From NCBI GenBank assembly GCA_032717465.1, contig CM064715.1, positions 40,024,159 through 40,088,158 on the forward strand: DNA of 64,000 nucleotides. Reading direction: 5' to 3'. A model generated the notes under the pieces. The model was not told the DNA's origin. It worked only from the letters and a program-made list of their open reading frames with translations, and did no database searches. Each line of letters begins with the position of its first letter. Position 1 is the first letter of the stretch. The translations under genes were made by a program, and so were the position numbers. This document shows positions 1 to 11,559 of this stretch, piece by piece. The DNA is from Coenobita brevimanus. Taxonomy: Eukaryota > Arthropoda > Malacostraca > Decapoda > Coenobitidae.

Positions 1-520
1 CTGCTGCCCGTCCCTTCTCGTCTTTTCCTTCATCCCGTCCCTAGTTGAAAATGGAAGTAAAGTTGATTATGAAATTATAATAATAATGATGATAATGATA
101 GTGATGGTGAATTTTTTCTCTTTCATAGACTGGGGTCTTTTGGAAGATTTCCCTGTGTGTCTTGGAACAAACCTCTGACATTTTGCTTCATTCGTGTTTC
201 ATTCGTGTTTGTATTTTCTCTCACATTCCGTATGCACATGAAAAAGTTTACATGCCTTTTTTAACATGACAGTCAACGGCAACTTTTCGAGATCGACTTC
301 ATTAGACGCAGCAGATTTGTGTGAAAATTTTTTCCCATAGGACGGACCAGAAAATTTTAAGGAGTTGATATGAGTAAGTGAAGGACACTTTTATGATAGC
401 TCTCTTGCCTTTTGTGTTCCTTCCGCTCTGTTGCTGAATTTTTCCCACTGGTGTTTAAGATTAGGATTAGGAGAGGGATGAAAATGATGATGAATCTCAG
501 TCCAACACTCCCATCCCCCA
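1..520. other. No gene recognised
   Basis: AT-rich sequence with a short degenerate AAT/GAT run near 75-115. I see no splice-bounded reading frame or RNA gene. Confidence 0.6.
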
Positions 521-527
521 GCCCCGT

Positions 528-536
528 ACACACACA

Positions 537-573
<37 letters not shown>
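528..573. repeat. (CA)n microsatellite
   Basis: About 23 CA units with one CATA interruption, followed by a pyrimidine-rich stretch that leads into the oligo-T run marking the 3' tail of the neighbouring LINE. Confidence 0.95.
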
Positions 574-575
<2 letters not shown>

Positions 576-796
576 CTTTCCACATGTCCTCCCATTTCCT
601 CCTCTCCACACTCCCTCTTCCATTCTCCCCACTAACTCTTCTTCTCCCTTCCAACATCAGTATCTTTCTTTTCCCCCTCTTTATTATTATTTTTTTTTTT
701 TTTTTTTTTAAATGCGAGGAAGAAGGAACCAAAGGCCAAGAGCCCGCAGTAACAGTTCCCTCCAAGAGAAAAACAAAATACAATAGAGAGCCAAAT

Positions 797-2890
797 TCAA
801 GATCCGATCATTTTGAGATGCCTGGACACACTACGTTTGAAAGACTGGAGATCATAGGCAGGAGGAAATACAGACAGAGGGAGACAGTTCCAGAGCTGAC
901 CTGTTGCATAAATGAAAGACTGGAAGTAACGGTTAACTCTTGCATTAGAGAGCTGGACAGAAAAGGGATGAGAGTTTGCTGCCAGACGGGTGCTACGCGC
1001 CCGTCGTAGAGGTGGAGGAATGCAAGCAGACAGTTCAGAGGAGCAGTGACCATTAAAGTAGCGATAGAAAAGAGATAAAGATGCAACAGTGCGGCGAAGA
1101 GACAGAGGTTGAAGGGAGTCAGTAAGAGGAGGAGAGTTAATGAGACGAAAAGCCTTTGACTCCACCCTATTGAGAAGAGCTGTATGTGGGGAGCCTCCCC
1201 ACACATGAGAGTTGTACTCCACACAGGGGCGGATAAAACCCCTGTATAGAGTCAACAATTGTGCAGGGGTAAAGAAAGAGCGGAGTCGGCTTAGCACACC
1301 CAATCTCTTGGAAGCAGATTTTACAAGAGATGTAATATGATCTTTCCAAGATAAGTCCCGAGTAAATGAAACCCCAAGCATGTTCAAGGATGATGCAGGA
1401 TTAAGCTGAATATTATTAAACATTAGTGGGTATACCTGTGGAAGATTTTGTCGGGTTGACAGGTGTAAGAACTGAGTCTTAGATGCATTAAAGACAACCA
1501 TATTATTTTTACCCCAGTCAGAGATATGAGCCAAGTCAGACATTAGGTGTGCCATAGCCTCATCCCTTGTTTGTTGAAGTAACTGTTGAGATGGGCGTTG
1601 CGGGAACCGAATGGAAAGGTGAAGGGTGGAGTCATCAGCATATGAGTGGATAGGGTTAGATGTACAGCTTAGAAGATCATTGATGAATAAGAGGAAGAGA
1701 GTTGGTGATAGGACAGAGCCCTGAGGAACACCACTGTTGATAGATCTAGGAGAAGAACGATGGCCGTCTACGACAGCGGCTATAGAACGACCAGAAAGGA
1801 AGCTAGCGATGAAGGCACAGATAGAAGGATAGAAACCGTAGGAGGGCAGTTTGGAAATTAAAGATTTATGCCAGACTCGATCGAAAGCCTTTGAGATGTC
1901 AAGTGCAATGGCAAAGCTTTCGCCAAAGTCCCGAAAGGAGGATGACCAGGAGTCTGAAAGGTAGGTGAGAAGATCGCCAGTGGAGCGTCCCTGACGGAAC
2001 CCATACTGACGATCGGAAAGAAGGTTGTGATAGGAAAGATGCCTTAAAATTTTTTTATTAAGAATTGACTCGAAAACTTTTGAAATACAGGACGTTAAAG
2101 CAATTGGACGATAGTTGGAGGGTTGGGAGTGGTCACCCTTCTTTGGGACTGGCTGAATGAGAGCAAACTTCCAGCAAGAAGGAAAGGTACAAGTTGACAG
2201 ACAAAGGCGAAATAGTTTGCCTAGGCACGGTGTAAGCACAGAAGCACAGTTTTTGAGAACAACAGGAGGGACCCCATCAGGCCCATATGCCTTGTTAGTA
2301 CTGAGGCCAGTAATGGCAGAAAATACATCAACTGAAGAAATTTTAATGTCAGCCATGAGGAAGTCAGAGGGGGGAAGTGATGGAGTAACAGCACCGGAAT
2401 CGTCTAAGGTGGAATTGGAGGAGAAAGTCTGTGCGAAGAGATCTGCTTTATCAGTAGAAGAAATAGCTACAGAACCATCAGAGTAGAAAAGAGAAGGGAA
2501 GGATGATGAGGTAAAGTTGTTAGAAAGATTTTTGGCAAGGTGCCAGAAGGAGCAGGAAGAATTCGAGTTGGAGAGTTGAGAGCATTTAGTATGGATGAAA
2601 TTATTTTTAGTAGAGCGAAGAACAGACTTAGCACGATTCCGGGCAGAAACGTAAAGATTATGTGATTCAGGGGTGGGTTGGCTCCGGTACCTTTTGTAGG
2701 CCTTCTCCTTGTTGCGGACAGCATTAGAACAAGCGTGATTAAACCAAGGCTTTCTTGCGTTAGTCAAAGGATATGAGAAAGGAATGTATGCTTCCATGCC
2801 CGAGAGAATAACCTCCGTAATGCGCAAGGCACACTCAGATGGCTCACGGCCATGGAAGCAATAATCATTCCAGGGAAAATCAAAGAAGTA
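797..2890 (-). pseudogene. LINE reverse transcriptase domain (downstream part of the split ORF)
   Basis: An open frame of about 697 codons follows the in-frame TAG at 2891-2893. It would copy element RNA at a nicked target site. Visible RT blocks include NYRPIALTS, a palm segment ALDISKAFDRVWH, SGVPQGSVLSP, and the catalytic YADD at 1631-1642 (about residues 417-420). After the palm come the thumb-like segment SLNMLGVSFTRDLSWKDH and a C-terminal block with RPCVEYNSHVWGG, as in related LINEs. There is no ATG at the upstream edge; the frame simply continues from the endonuclease, so this is not a separate gene. Everything after the stop is open and all catalytic residues are present, so the copy is young or only slightly damaged. 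It ends with TGA just before the shared 3' UTR. Confidence 0.9.
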
Positions 2891-3841
2891 CTACCTGAGG
2901 GCCTCCCAGTCCGCAGCTCCAAAATGCCACAGACGACGTTTCCCTGGAGGGTCCGCAGGCCGTACTGGAGCGATAGGACAGGTTAAGGTAATCAGGTTGT
3001 GATCGGAGGAGCCCAACGGAGAGAAAAGATTAACAGAGTAAGCAGAAGGATTAGTTGTGAGGAAGAGGTCAAGTATGTTGGAGCTCTCTCCAAGGTGGTC
3101 AGGGATACGGGTAGGGTGCTGTACAAGCTGCTCTAGGTCATTAAGGATAGAAAAGATGTAGGCTTGTTCACCAGGTGGATCCGTGAAAGGAGAGGAGAGC
3201 CAAAGGTGGTGGTGAACATTGAAATCTCCAAGAATGGAGATTTCAGAGAAAGGAGAAATGGACAGAATGTGTTCCATCGTAGAAGTAAGATAGTCGAAGA
3301 ATTTTTGATAGTCAGTAGAATTAGGGGATAAGTAAACAGCACAGATATATTTAGTCAGAGAATGACAGGAAAGCCGAAGCCAGAGAGTGGAGAATTCAGA
3401 AGAATCAAGTTCAGGAACACGAGAGCAAGATAAGTCGTTGCGTATATATACACAACAGCCACCTTTGGCTTTGAAATGAGTATAGAGAAAGTAGGAGGAT
3501 ACAGAAAAGGGTTTGCTGTCAGTTGCCTCAGACAGCTGAGTCTCCGTTAGAAAAAGAAGGTGAGGTTTAGAGGAGGAGAGGTGGTGCTCAACAGAGCGAA
3601 AGTTAGATGAAAGGCCGCGAATGTTGCAGAAATGAAGAAGAAGAGAGTCAGACAGTGGTTCCAGGCACCTCGAGTCGTCACCGGGAGAGGGGCAGATGGC
3701 GGGGGCATTTATGGTCCCCCCCTGGGGACTCCGAGGCTGGGTGAATTGACGCCATTTTGGTGAATTTTGAATAGGAAGTGTAGTGTGTACTGTGCATGTA
3801 GTTTGGTGAAGATAGATAGAGAAATTTGTACTGGAGAGCAT
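2891..3841 (-). pseudogene. LINE apurinic-type endonuclease domain (upstream part of the split ORF)
   Basis: An open frame of 316 codons begins with ATG at 3841 and ends at TAG (2891-2893). Family landmarks of the endonuclease/exonuclease/phosphatase fold are visible: NIRGL with Asn73, LTETQ with Glu100, GDFNVHH at residues 205-211, and SSDHN with His281. These are the metal-binding and catalytic positions used to nick target DNA for target-primed reverse transcription. The first 65 residues carry no recognised domain. The reverse transcriptase continues in the same frame right after the stop, so one nonsense change explains the split. Whether this ATG is the original start is unknown. Confidence 0.88.
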
Positions 3842-4020
3842 GCTGGCCTACTCTCTGTGTAACTGAGACACTGAAAAAGTTCAGCAAAGGGGGATGGTCA
3901 GGAACTAGTCCTGAGGGCTGATGAAACGGGAGCTCCAGCACTCCCTGTCATCAGCTTTCCATCCACCTCGGGAGTACTGCCCTGCTCGACTGGTGCTACA
4001 GTCTACTCCTCCAGACTCTT

Positions 4021-5168
4021 AACTCCTCACATTTCCCTATTCTCCCTTCTATGCCCCTTCCCCTCCCCACATTTCCCGTCCACTCCCATGTATACCCCTC
4101 CTCCTCACCCCTAAACTCCTCCCCTCTTCAGAACCTCTCCTTCCTCTCCTCATATCCTCCCTCCCCATCCCACACTTCCCCTTCTTCTCCAACACCTCTT
4201 TCCCCTCCTCTACATGCTCTTCTAAAGCCCTCTTCCCCATCCCACACTCCCCAGCAACCCCCTCCTCCACCCGACGCTCCCCCACCTTCTCCATTTCCTG
4301 TCTTCCCCTCCCAGCACTCTTCCTCACGTCCTCTGCACCTCCCCTCCCCTCTTCTCACCATACCCCTCCACTTCTCCCCAGCATCTCCTCTCCCCACACT
4401 CCCCTTCCCCTTCACCATCAATTCCCCTCCCCCTCCTCACCCTCACTCCCCCCCTCCCCCGTCTTTGAGCTGCTACCAAAAGGCCTTAAGCTGAACCGAG
4501 TCATTTCTCTCATGACTTCTAATCGGTTGTAAGTCTCGAACGAGGGAGGGGAGGGGGAGAAGCAGGGAGTGAGAGATGGAGGGATAGAGGCAGGGAGAGT
4601 GCGGGGAGGGGGAGGGGAAGAAAGAGGGGGGTGGAGAGGTAAGGGCATGGAGAGGGAAGGGGGGGTAATGGAGAGAGGGAGAGAGGGTAGGAGCAGGGAC
4701 AGGGAAGGAAGGAAGAGGAGAGAGAGAGAGGGGAAGGGAGAAGGAAGAGAGGGAGGGGACACACTCGAGATGATAGGGTAGAATGGTCGGAAAGGGAGGA
4801 AAGGACAGGAAGGAGAAAGGGGGGAAAAGAATTATCAAAATAAGGAATAGTGAAAGGAGAGACTATTTTAAAAGATGAAATTAGAGAATGCATAGACATG
4901 GGTGAAAATGGAAAAAGGAAGAGATGAGAGGAGCACTAAGAAAGTAGGTGGGGAAGCGGAAAGGGCATGGGAAACAGAGGAAAGGTGGACAGAGAAGGAA
5001 GGGGAGGTTGGAGAGAGAAGAGAAAGGAGATACGAGCGAGGAAGAAGAGCAAGATGGATGAGGAAGAGATAATATGTGGGAAGTGGAGATTGAGGGGATC
5101 GAGATATAAGGAAGATGAAGAAGACGAAGAACAAGGAGGAGGAGGAGGAGGAGGAGGAGGAGGAGGAG

Positions 5169-5212
<44 letters not shown>

Positions 5213-6247
5213 CAGGTAAGGACTATCTCCCAGTGTCCCAGGAATGCAATCTCACACAATAGGTACATTTGACTTAACATCTAATCTCCTCTGGCTCTTC
5301 CTCGTCTTTCTCCCTTCACCTCCCCTACCCTCCCTCGCCCTATTCTTCCTCCCCTCCATCTCTCCCTCCAGCCATTCCCCCATTTCCTCCCCTACATATC
5401 CTCTCTCCCTTCATTCCTCCACTCCTCCATTCCCTCCCCTACATTTCCTCCCTTCCTTTATCCATCCCTTCATTCTCTACCTCCCCTTAATTTTCGTTCC
5501 TCCTTCCTTCCATCTCCCTACTTCCTAATGTTCTTCCTTTTTCCCCGCGGCCTTCCGCCCTTTTCCTCCCTCCCTTCCTCTCTCCCTTTTCAATTCTTCC
5601 CTTCCTCCATCCCTCCATTTTTCATTCATCCATTCATCCATCGTTCCTTTCATCTCTCCACCCACCTTTCCTTCCATCTCTCCACCCATCATTCCTTCCA
5701 TCTCTCCACACACCTCTCCATCCATCTCTGCACCCATCATTCCTTCCATCTCTGCACCCATCATTCCTTCCATCTCTCCACCCACCATTCCTTCCATCTC
5801 TCCACCCACCATTCCTTCCATCCATCCATGCCTTAATTCACCATCCATCAGTTTTTTCAACCATCCATTCATCCATCATCCCTTCCATCCATAAAGAGAT
5901 AAGATTCATCCATCTATCCTTCTCTCCTACACTTCACCCATCCACTCTTCCCTCCTACACTTCACCCATCCACTCTTCCCTCTTTCCTCTCTCTCCTTTC
6001 TCCATTCCCCCACTCTAGCTCCAACCCCCACCCTCTCTCAAACCCCCCACTCTCCCTCCAACCCCCGTCTCCCTCCAACCCCCCCCTCTCCCTCCAGCCC
6101 CCCACTCTCCAAGTCCAACCCCCACTCTCCCTCCAACCTCCACTCTCCCTTCAACTCCCCTTCTCCCTCAAACCCCCCATTCTCCCTCCAACTTCCAACT
6201 TTCCCTCCTGCCCCAACTCTCCTTCAACCACCACTTTCCCTCCAGCC

Positions 6248-6316
<69 letters not shown>

Positions 6317-6341
6317 CTCCTCCTCCTCCTCCTCCTCCTCT
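4021..6341. repeat. Pyrimidine/purine strand-asymmetric tract with embedded microsatellites
   Basis: Nearly pure CT-rich sequence at 4021-4470 and 5280-6341 on the plus strand, interrupted by an AG-rich block at 4540-5215. It contains (GGA)n at 5134-5170, (GA)n at 5173-5212, a 24-bp minisatellite (unit resembling CATTCCTTCCATCTCTGCAC plus four bases) at about 5640-5825, (CT)n at 6250-6312 and (CTC)n at 6311-6341. Long open frames here translate to Ser/Pro/Leu or Glu/Arg/Gly runs and follow from the base bias. Confidence 0.85.
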
Positions 6342-6479
6342 CCCTCTATCATCTTCCTCCCCACTTCAGTATCTTCTTCTTCTCCCCGTGTTCTTTATTC
6401 CCCCCCCCCAGTCCTAGAGTAATGGTCCGTAATCCGGTCTAATGCCCGGTCCTGCGGTCTGACCCTCCCGGTACAGAAG

Positions 6480-6960
6480 TTGGTGTTATGGCAGACAGTA
6501 CTGAGATGGGGACAGTACCGGGATGGGGACAGTACTGGGATGGGGACAGTACCGGGATGGGGACAGTACTGGGATGGGGACAGTACTGGGATGGGGACAG
6601 TACCGAGATGGGGACAGTACTGGGATGGGGACAGTACTGGGATGGGGACAGGACTGGGGTGGGGACAATACTGGGGTGGGGACAGTATTGGGAAGCAGTA
6701 TTGGAGTGGGAGCAGTATTGGAGTGGGAGCAGTATTGGAGTGGGAGCAGTATTGGAGTGGGAGCAGTATTGGAGTGGGAGCAGTATTGGAGTGGGAGCAA
6801 TATTGGAGTGGGAGCAGTATTGGAGTGGGAGCAGTATTGGCGTGAGGGCAGTATTGGAGTGGGAGCAGTATTGGAGTGGGAGCAGTGTTGGCGTGAGGGC
6901 AGTATTGGAGTGGGAGCAGTATTGGAGTGGGAGCAGTGTTGGCGTGAGGGCAGTGGTGTA
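6480..6960. repeat. 17-bp minisatellite with two unit types
   Basis: Units of the type CAGTACTGGGATGGGGA fill about 6497-6690. Units of the type CAGTATTGGAGTGGGAG fill about 6691-6955. Both are 17 bp and related to each other. Several late units carry a GCGTGAGGG variant at regular spacing, suggesting a higher-order unit of two to three repeats. Because 17 is not a multiple of 3 and the units lack stop triplets, all three plus-strand frames are open, which is not evidence of coding. Confidence 0.93.
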
Positions 6961-7763
6961 TGATAATCGACTAGTAAAGCAGTACTAATCATGTGACATA
7001 TGGCGGTGTTATGGGATTAGGATTATTATGAATTATTCGCAGAGCTATCCCCTACCCTCATGGAAATTGCACAGCACTCCCCTAAGCTCACAAGTTTTTC
7101 TCCTCCTCCTTCCTCCTCCATTTCCTCCTTTTCTTCTTCTTCTTCTTCTACTTCTTCTTCCTATACCCAGGCATTTATACGTAGCTTCCAGAAGACATTT
7201 TGAATTGGATGGCCCTGATATGGCTTTTAGTAACCCTCTAACTTCTAAGCTACTCTCCAAAGATGATATAAAATAATCTGGATACACAAAAGATAAAAAG
7301 GTGAGAAAAAATCACATGGCTAAAATGGTTAAGGTATGAGACTCACAAAGAACATTAGAATGAATTCCCTCTAGTATCTCATATTTTCACTCGCAGGAAG
7401 GGCAGGAGACAAGAGAAGATTTTGCACTCTCCTTTACCTGTAATTTCTTGGAAAGAAAAAAAAAGTAGCTTATAATAGTAATCCCCTCGGGACTAAGATT
7501 TTTTGTTTTCAAATGAAAGTAAGACAAGGGGATATGTATACAGTCCTTGTCCTACCTTCAGAAAGTAATCATAGTTACGATAGATCTTAAATTTGTCTGT
7601 GAATGAGGCCCTTGCGAGGTGTGTAGCGACCCGATACTAGGCCACCATAAAAAAAAAGAAAAAAGAAAATGTAATGTATGTGATATCCTGTTAGTATGAT
7701 GAATTCTTTTTCTAACTTATTCAGTGCCTCCAACCACTTTAACTTTGCTTATTCAGAGTTAAA
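6961..7763. other. No gene recognised
   Basis: AT-rich unique-looking sequence with a TTC/CTT run near 7098-7165 and a degenerate A run near 7645-7665. No supported gene. Confidence 0.5.
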
Positions 7764-10130
7764 ACTCTCTCTCTCTCTCTCTCTCTCTCCTGCTTCAAGT
7801 GGTGATGACGATAGGTTTGGCAATATTGGTGCTAGTGATGATAGTAAGCCTAGTGATGATGACCTAAGTGATGATGATAGCTTGGTTGGCAAATGTAATG
7901 ATGATGATGATGGTGATGGTCTTAGTGAACCCGGAGAAAATGATGATGATGATGATGATGATGATGAAAGTGGCGGTAAAGACTGTGGTGAAAAATGACA
8001 ACCTAAATAAATGATGATGATACGTTCTGATGGCAATGATTGTGATGCTGATGGTGATGGTGAAAGCGAGGCAAGTAAGAGCGATGATGATGATGGTGAA
8101 GATGATAGCTAAATAAGTGACAGTGATAGCTGGGCTGGTGAAAATAATCGCTGTGATGATGGTAATGATGCTGGTGTTTATAAGGTTGTCAGCAGTGATG
8201 GTGATGGTAATGATGACGATGACGATGATGGTGATGATGATGATGATGATGATTTTCTAAGGTTGACAAAAGTGACGATGATAATGATGACGATGGTGAT
8301 GACGATGTTGGTCTAACTGGCAGAAGTGGTGATAGTGATGATGTCTGTTCGTCCGATGTTGATGATGATGATGATGACACCATAAAAGATAATAGTAATG
8401 ATGATGACTGTAAGTAAGGTTGGAAAAAATAATGATGGTGATGATGATGACGGCAAAGGTGATAATGTAGGTCTAAGTAAGGTTGGCAAAAGTGATGATG
8501 ATGATGATGGTGATGATGGGTGTTGATCATTAAGACAGAAGATAAAGGTCGTTACGGAGAAAGCCACTTCCAGCTAATTGAAATATTTATCTGTCCACAT
8601 CTTCCTCTCCTCAGCCCAGAAGGTCGTATGGTAATGATGGTGATCGTGGTGATGGTGGTGGTAGTAGATGTGGAGGGAGTAATGGTATTTGTTTCTGTGG
8701 TGGTGGTTGTGATGGGGATAGTAGGTGGTGTGGTGGTGGTTGTGGTAGATGGGGAGGGAGAGATGTAGTTGTTGTTGTGGTTGATATGAGGGGAATAGTA
8801 GTTGGTGTGGTGGTGGTGGTTGTTGTGGTAGGCGTATTAGCTCTCGTAATGGTGCTTGTGGTAGATATTTTGGAAGGAGCGTTGTTGTGGTGGTCACTGG
8901 TAGATGTAGGTGGAGCAGTAATTGTTGTTATTGTTGTTGTTGTTGTTGCGGTGGTGGTGATGATGGATTTATTATTGTTGTGGTAGGAATAGTAGTTCTT
9001 GTTGTGGTGGTGAGGATTTTTCGTCTTTCGTGTATTTATTGTGGGAGTATTTGTGATAGGAGTAATAATTGTTGTGGTTGTGGTAGGAGTAATAGTGTTG
9101 TGGCGATAGTGATAGTTCTGGTAGTGGTAGGTATAATAGTTGTTATGGTTGTTGTTGTTGTTGTAGTAATAATCGGTATGTTTGTGGTGGAAGTACTTGT
9201 GGCAGTTTTGCTGTGGGTGTGGAAGAAACAGTGGTTGTTGTTGTTGTAGTTGTTACCTTTGCTGGGAGTAGGTGTGGTGTGGCGGTAGTGGTTAAGTGTG
9301 ATGGCAGTGGCACTGGTGATGGTAGTGATGTTATTGAGGGTGACTAGAAAATAAAATTATGACAGAAGCAACAGTGGCTTTGCTAGTTATGCCAGCGTTA
9401 TTGTCGAGAGAAGGAGTTCAAGAAGTAACAGTGACACAATGATACTGGCAAGAAAATAATATAGAAATAGTATCAGCGTTGAGAGAAAAGGAAATGGTGG
9501 TAATGGTGATGGTAGTAGCGGGCTCAGTTCAGTGATAAGAGAACAAGCGATAGAAGCAGTGGTTAGAAGAATGGTAATGGTGGTATGGCGGTGGTATTGG
9601 TGTTAATGTAGTGGACATAGAAAAAGCCATGAAAACAGTGTCAGTGAAAGTAGTGGTAACGGTGGTGGTAGTGATGTCAGTATGGAAGAGGTGTGATGAA
9701 AGTAGTGTCATTAGTTAGAGAACAGGAAGTTGTGGTAGTGGTGGTGATGCTGCTGTCAATGTGGAAGAGAAATTACTAGACGATAAAAGTGACAGTGATG
9801 GGAGAAAGGGAAGAAGTGATAGTGCTGGCGATAGTGGTAACAATACAGTGATAGGAAAGGTGATGCAAGTATTATGGATGAATGTTGTTGTAATGGTGGT
9901 GGGAGTGATGTTAGTGTAGTAATGCCAACAAAAAAAGGTGATGGAAGTAGTGTCATTGGTGGTAGAAAGGGAAACACTGGCAATGATGATGGTAGCGGTG
10001 TTAGTGTAGTGGGATGAGAAGCGATAAAAGTAGTGTAGCGTCAGTGGAAGAAGTGGTGTTGGTGGTGGTAGTGGTGTCAGTGTAGTGGTAGGAAAAAAAA
10101 AATGATGGATTAAATGTCAGTGATGAGAGA
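7764..10130. repeat. Cryptically simple trinucleotide region
   Basis: A (CT)n run at 7764-7790 is followed by about 2.3 kb dominated on the plus strand by GAT/GAC/GGT triplets (7800-8520), then GTT/GTG/GTA triplets (8630-9290), then AGTGGTGGTAGTGATG-like segments (9480-10100). It appears to be a decayed trinucleotide array. Asp-rich, His-rich and Val-rich open frames are by-products. Confidence 0.85.
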
Positions 10131-11436
10131 AAAGACGATGATGTAACTAATATCCTGTTGATGTATATGGATGCTGGAGGAGGAGGCGGAGGGTCATATC
10201 AGCGCCACACGCAACCTCACATCAAACAAGGTATCTTCCAGGTTCTGTTCCCGCTCTTGGTGTAGTAATCAGAGCCACCATTAGTGTCGCCAAACCTGCC
10301 CTGAAATGAGTTAAATGTTGTCAAACGTAAAAACTTTCTAGAAAATAGCCAACAAGTTTGAAAAAATTGCTAGAGCGCCAGTGAGATTTGGTATAGAACC
10401 TTAAAAATGGTCCACAGTTAAAATTAATATATATAGATCTGGAAACAAAAACACGAAGTGGCAACACCATGGGCGTTCATTAACACGGGGATCTTCTCGT
10501 GTCTCCTGCATTACCTTATCACACTTGAGCTGCTGGCAGTTTTCGCTTAATATAGATAGTGGGTCGAGAGATTTTAGCTTTAAGTGGTTTGCAGACTATA
10601 CTGTGTTGGTGTTGCTAACGTCTTGGATTGTGCCATTGGTGGGGTTTTGTTCGATCAAGTCATGTGCCAAAATTGTACTGCGGTTATACAAGAAGTATGC
10701 TAGTTTTTGTGACTGTGGTTTATGCGTCACTCATTGCCCAGGTCACAAGATGCCAGATACGTCAATATGATGCGTGTTTGCTCTCTACTTCTACTTCCTG
10801 TTTTGTATATTGGTTGACTTTTGAAGATTTTGCGGTGTCCCCCATGATAGTTCTTTTACACAGGTACATTTGAAGTATACACCTCTTCCACTGAACGAAT
10901 TGATAGGTCCATAACCTTCTGCTTCATAACTGTATACGCACACACACACACACACACACACATATAGATAGATAGATAGATAGATAGATATAGGTTTGTG
11001 TGTGTGTATGTGTGTGAGTGTTTTATTTACATATAGATTGTGTTCCCATAACAGGACTGTACGATAGTCACATCCAGCCATATAAGAACAATAAGGTAAT
11101 TAAGGACCGTAGGATAATTCTCACTTTACAAATGTAGGGATTGGTGTTTGGGTAACTTTCTGCTCTTCTGTAATTTTTCTTCTCTAGTATACTGGGCACC
11201 ATAGTCAAATCCTCCCACATACTAAACAACCTCACAAGAATCATTAAGTCATTTGCTGCCTGCTCTCCTCTGTGTTCCTTTTATTGTTGTGCCTTTATAA
11301 GCTGGTACGGCAGGAATGTAGAATGTATGATTAATAATTCAGTGTGTTGTGGTGTATGGTGAAGATAATAAGTTAAATGAAATTATTATGTTGGCAGGTT
11401 TGGTGTGTGCATTTTACATTTTTTGTCCATGTTGAC

Positions 11437-11438
<2 letters not shown>
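10131..11438. other. No gene recognised; one compound microsatellite
   Basis: Mixed-composition sequence. It holds (CA)n at 10938-10963 joined to (GATA)n at 10965-10992 and a short GT-rich run near 10997-11020. I see no supported exon. Confidence 0.5.
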
Positions 11439-11507
<69 letters not shown>

Positions 11508-11517
11508 TGTGTGTGTA
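11439..11517. repeat. (GT)n microsatellite
   Basis: About 35 GT units with one CT interruption near the end. Confidence 0.95.
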
Positions 11518-11559
11518 CTATGCCCTTTCCCCTGTAGACAATTTAGTGAGTGGTGGGAA

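Larger units (their letters stand above)
691..4020 (-). mobile_element. Non-LTR retrotransposon (LINE), nearly full coding region, CR1/Jockey group
   Basis: Read on the minus strand, this holds a possible 5' leader (about 3842-4020), an apurinic endonuclease domain (2891-3841), a reverse transcriptase domain (797-2890), about 85 bp of 3' UTR, and a 19-nt oligo-A tail (T run at 691-709). This is the order of the second open reading frame of Jockey/CR1-type LINEs. I see no gag-like ORF1 and no RNase H domain. A 5'-truncated copy of the same family lies at 31017-32098 and shares the 3' UTR up to the tail, which fixes the 3' end. The 5' boundary is inferred from where the sequence turns into pyrimidine tract. 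Clade assignment between CR1-like and Jockey-like is uncertain. Confidence 0.88.

Noticed and set aside
6480..6992. Overlapping open frames of 120-170 codons
   Set aside because: All three plus frames and a minus frame are open because the 17-bp units lack stops.
7696..7998. Asp-rich 100-codon frame with a start codon
   Set aside because: Made by CT and GAT repeats in a larger cryptic trinucleotide region, with no homology signal.
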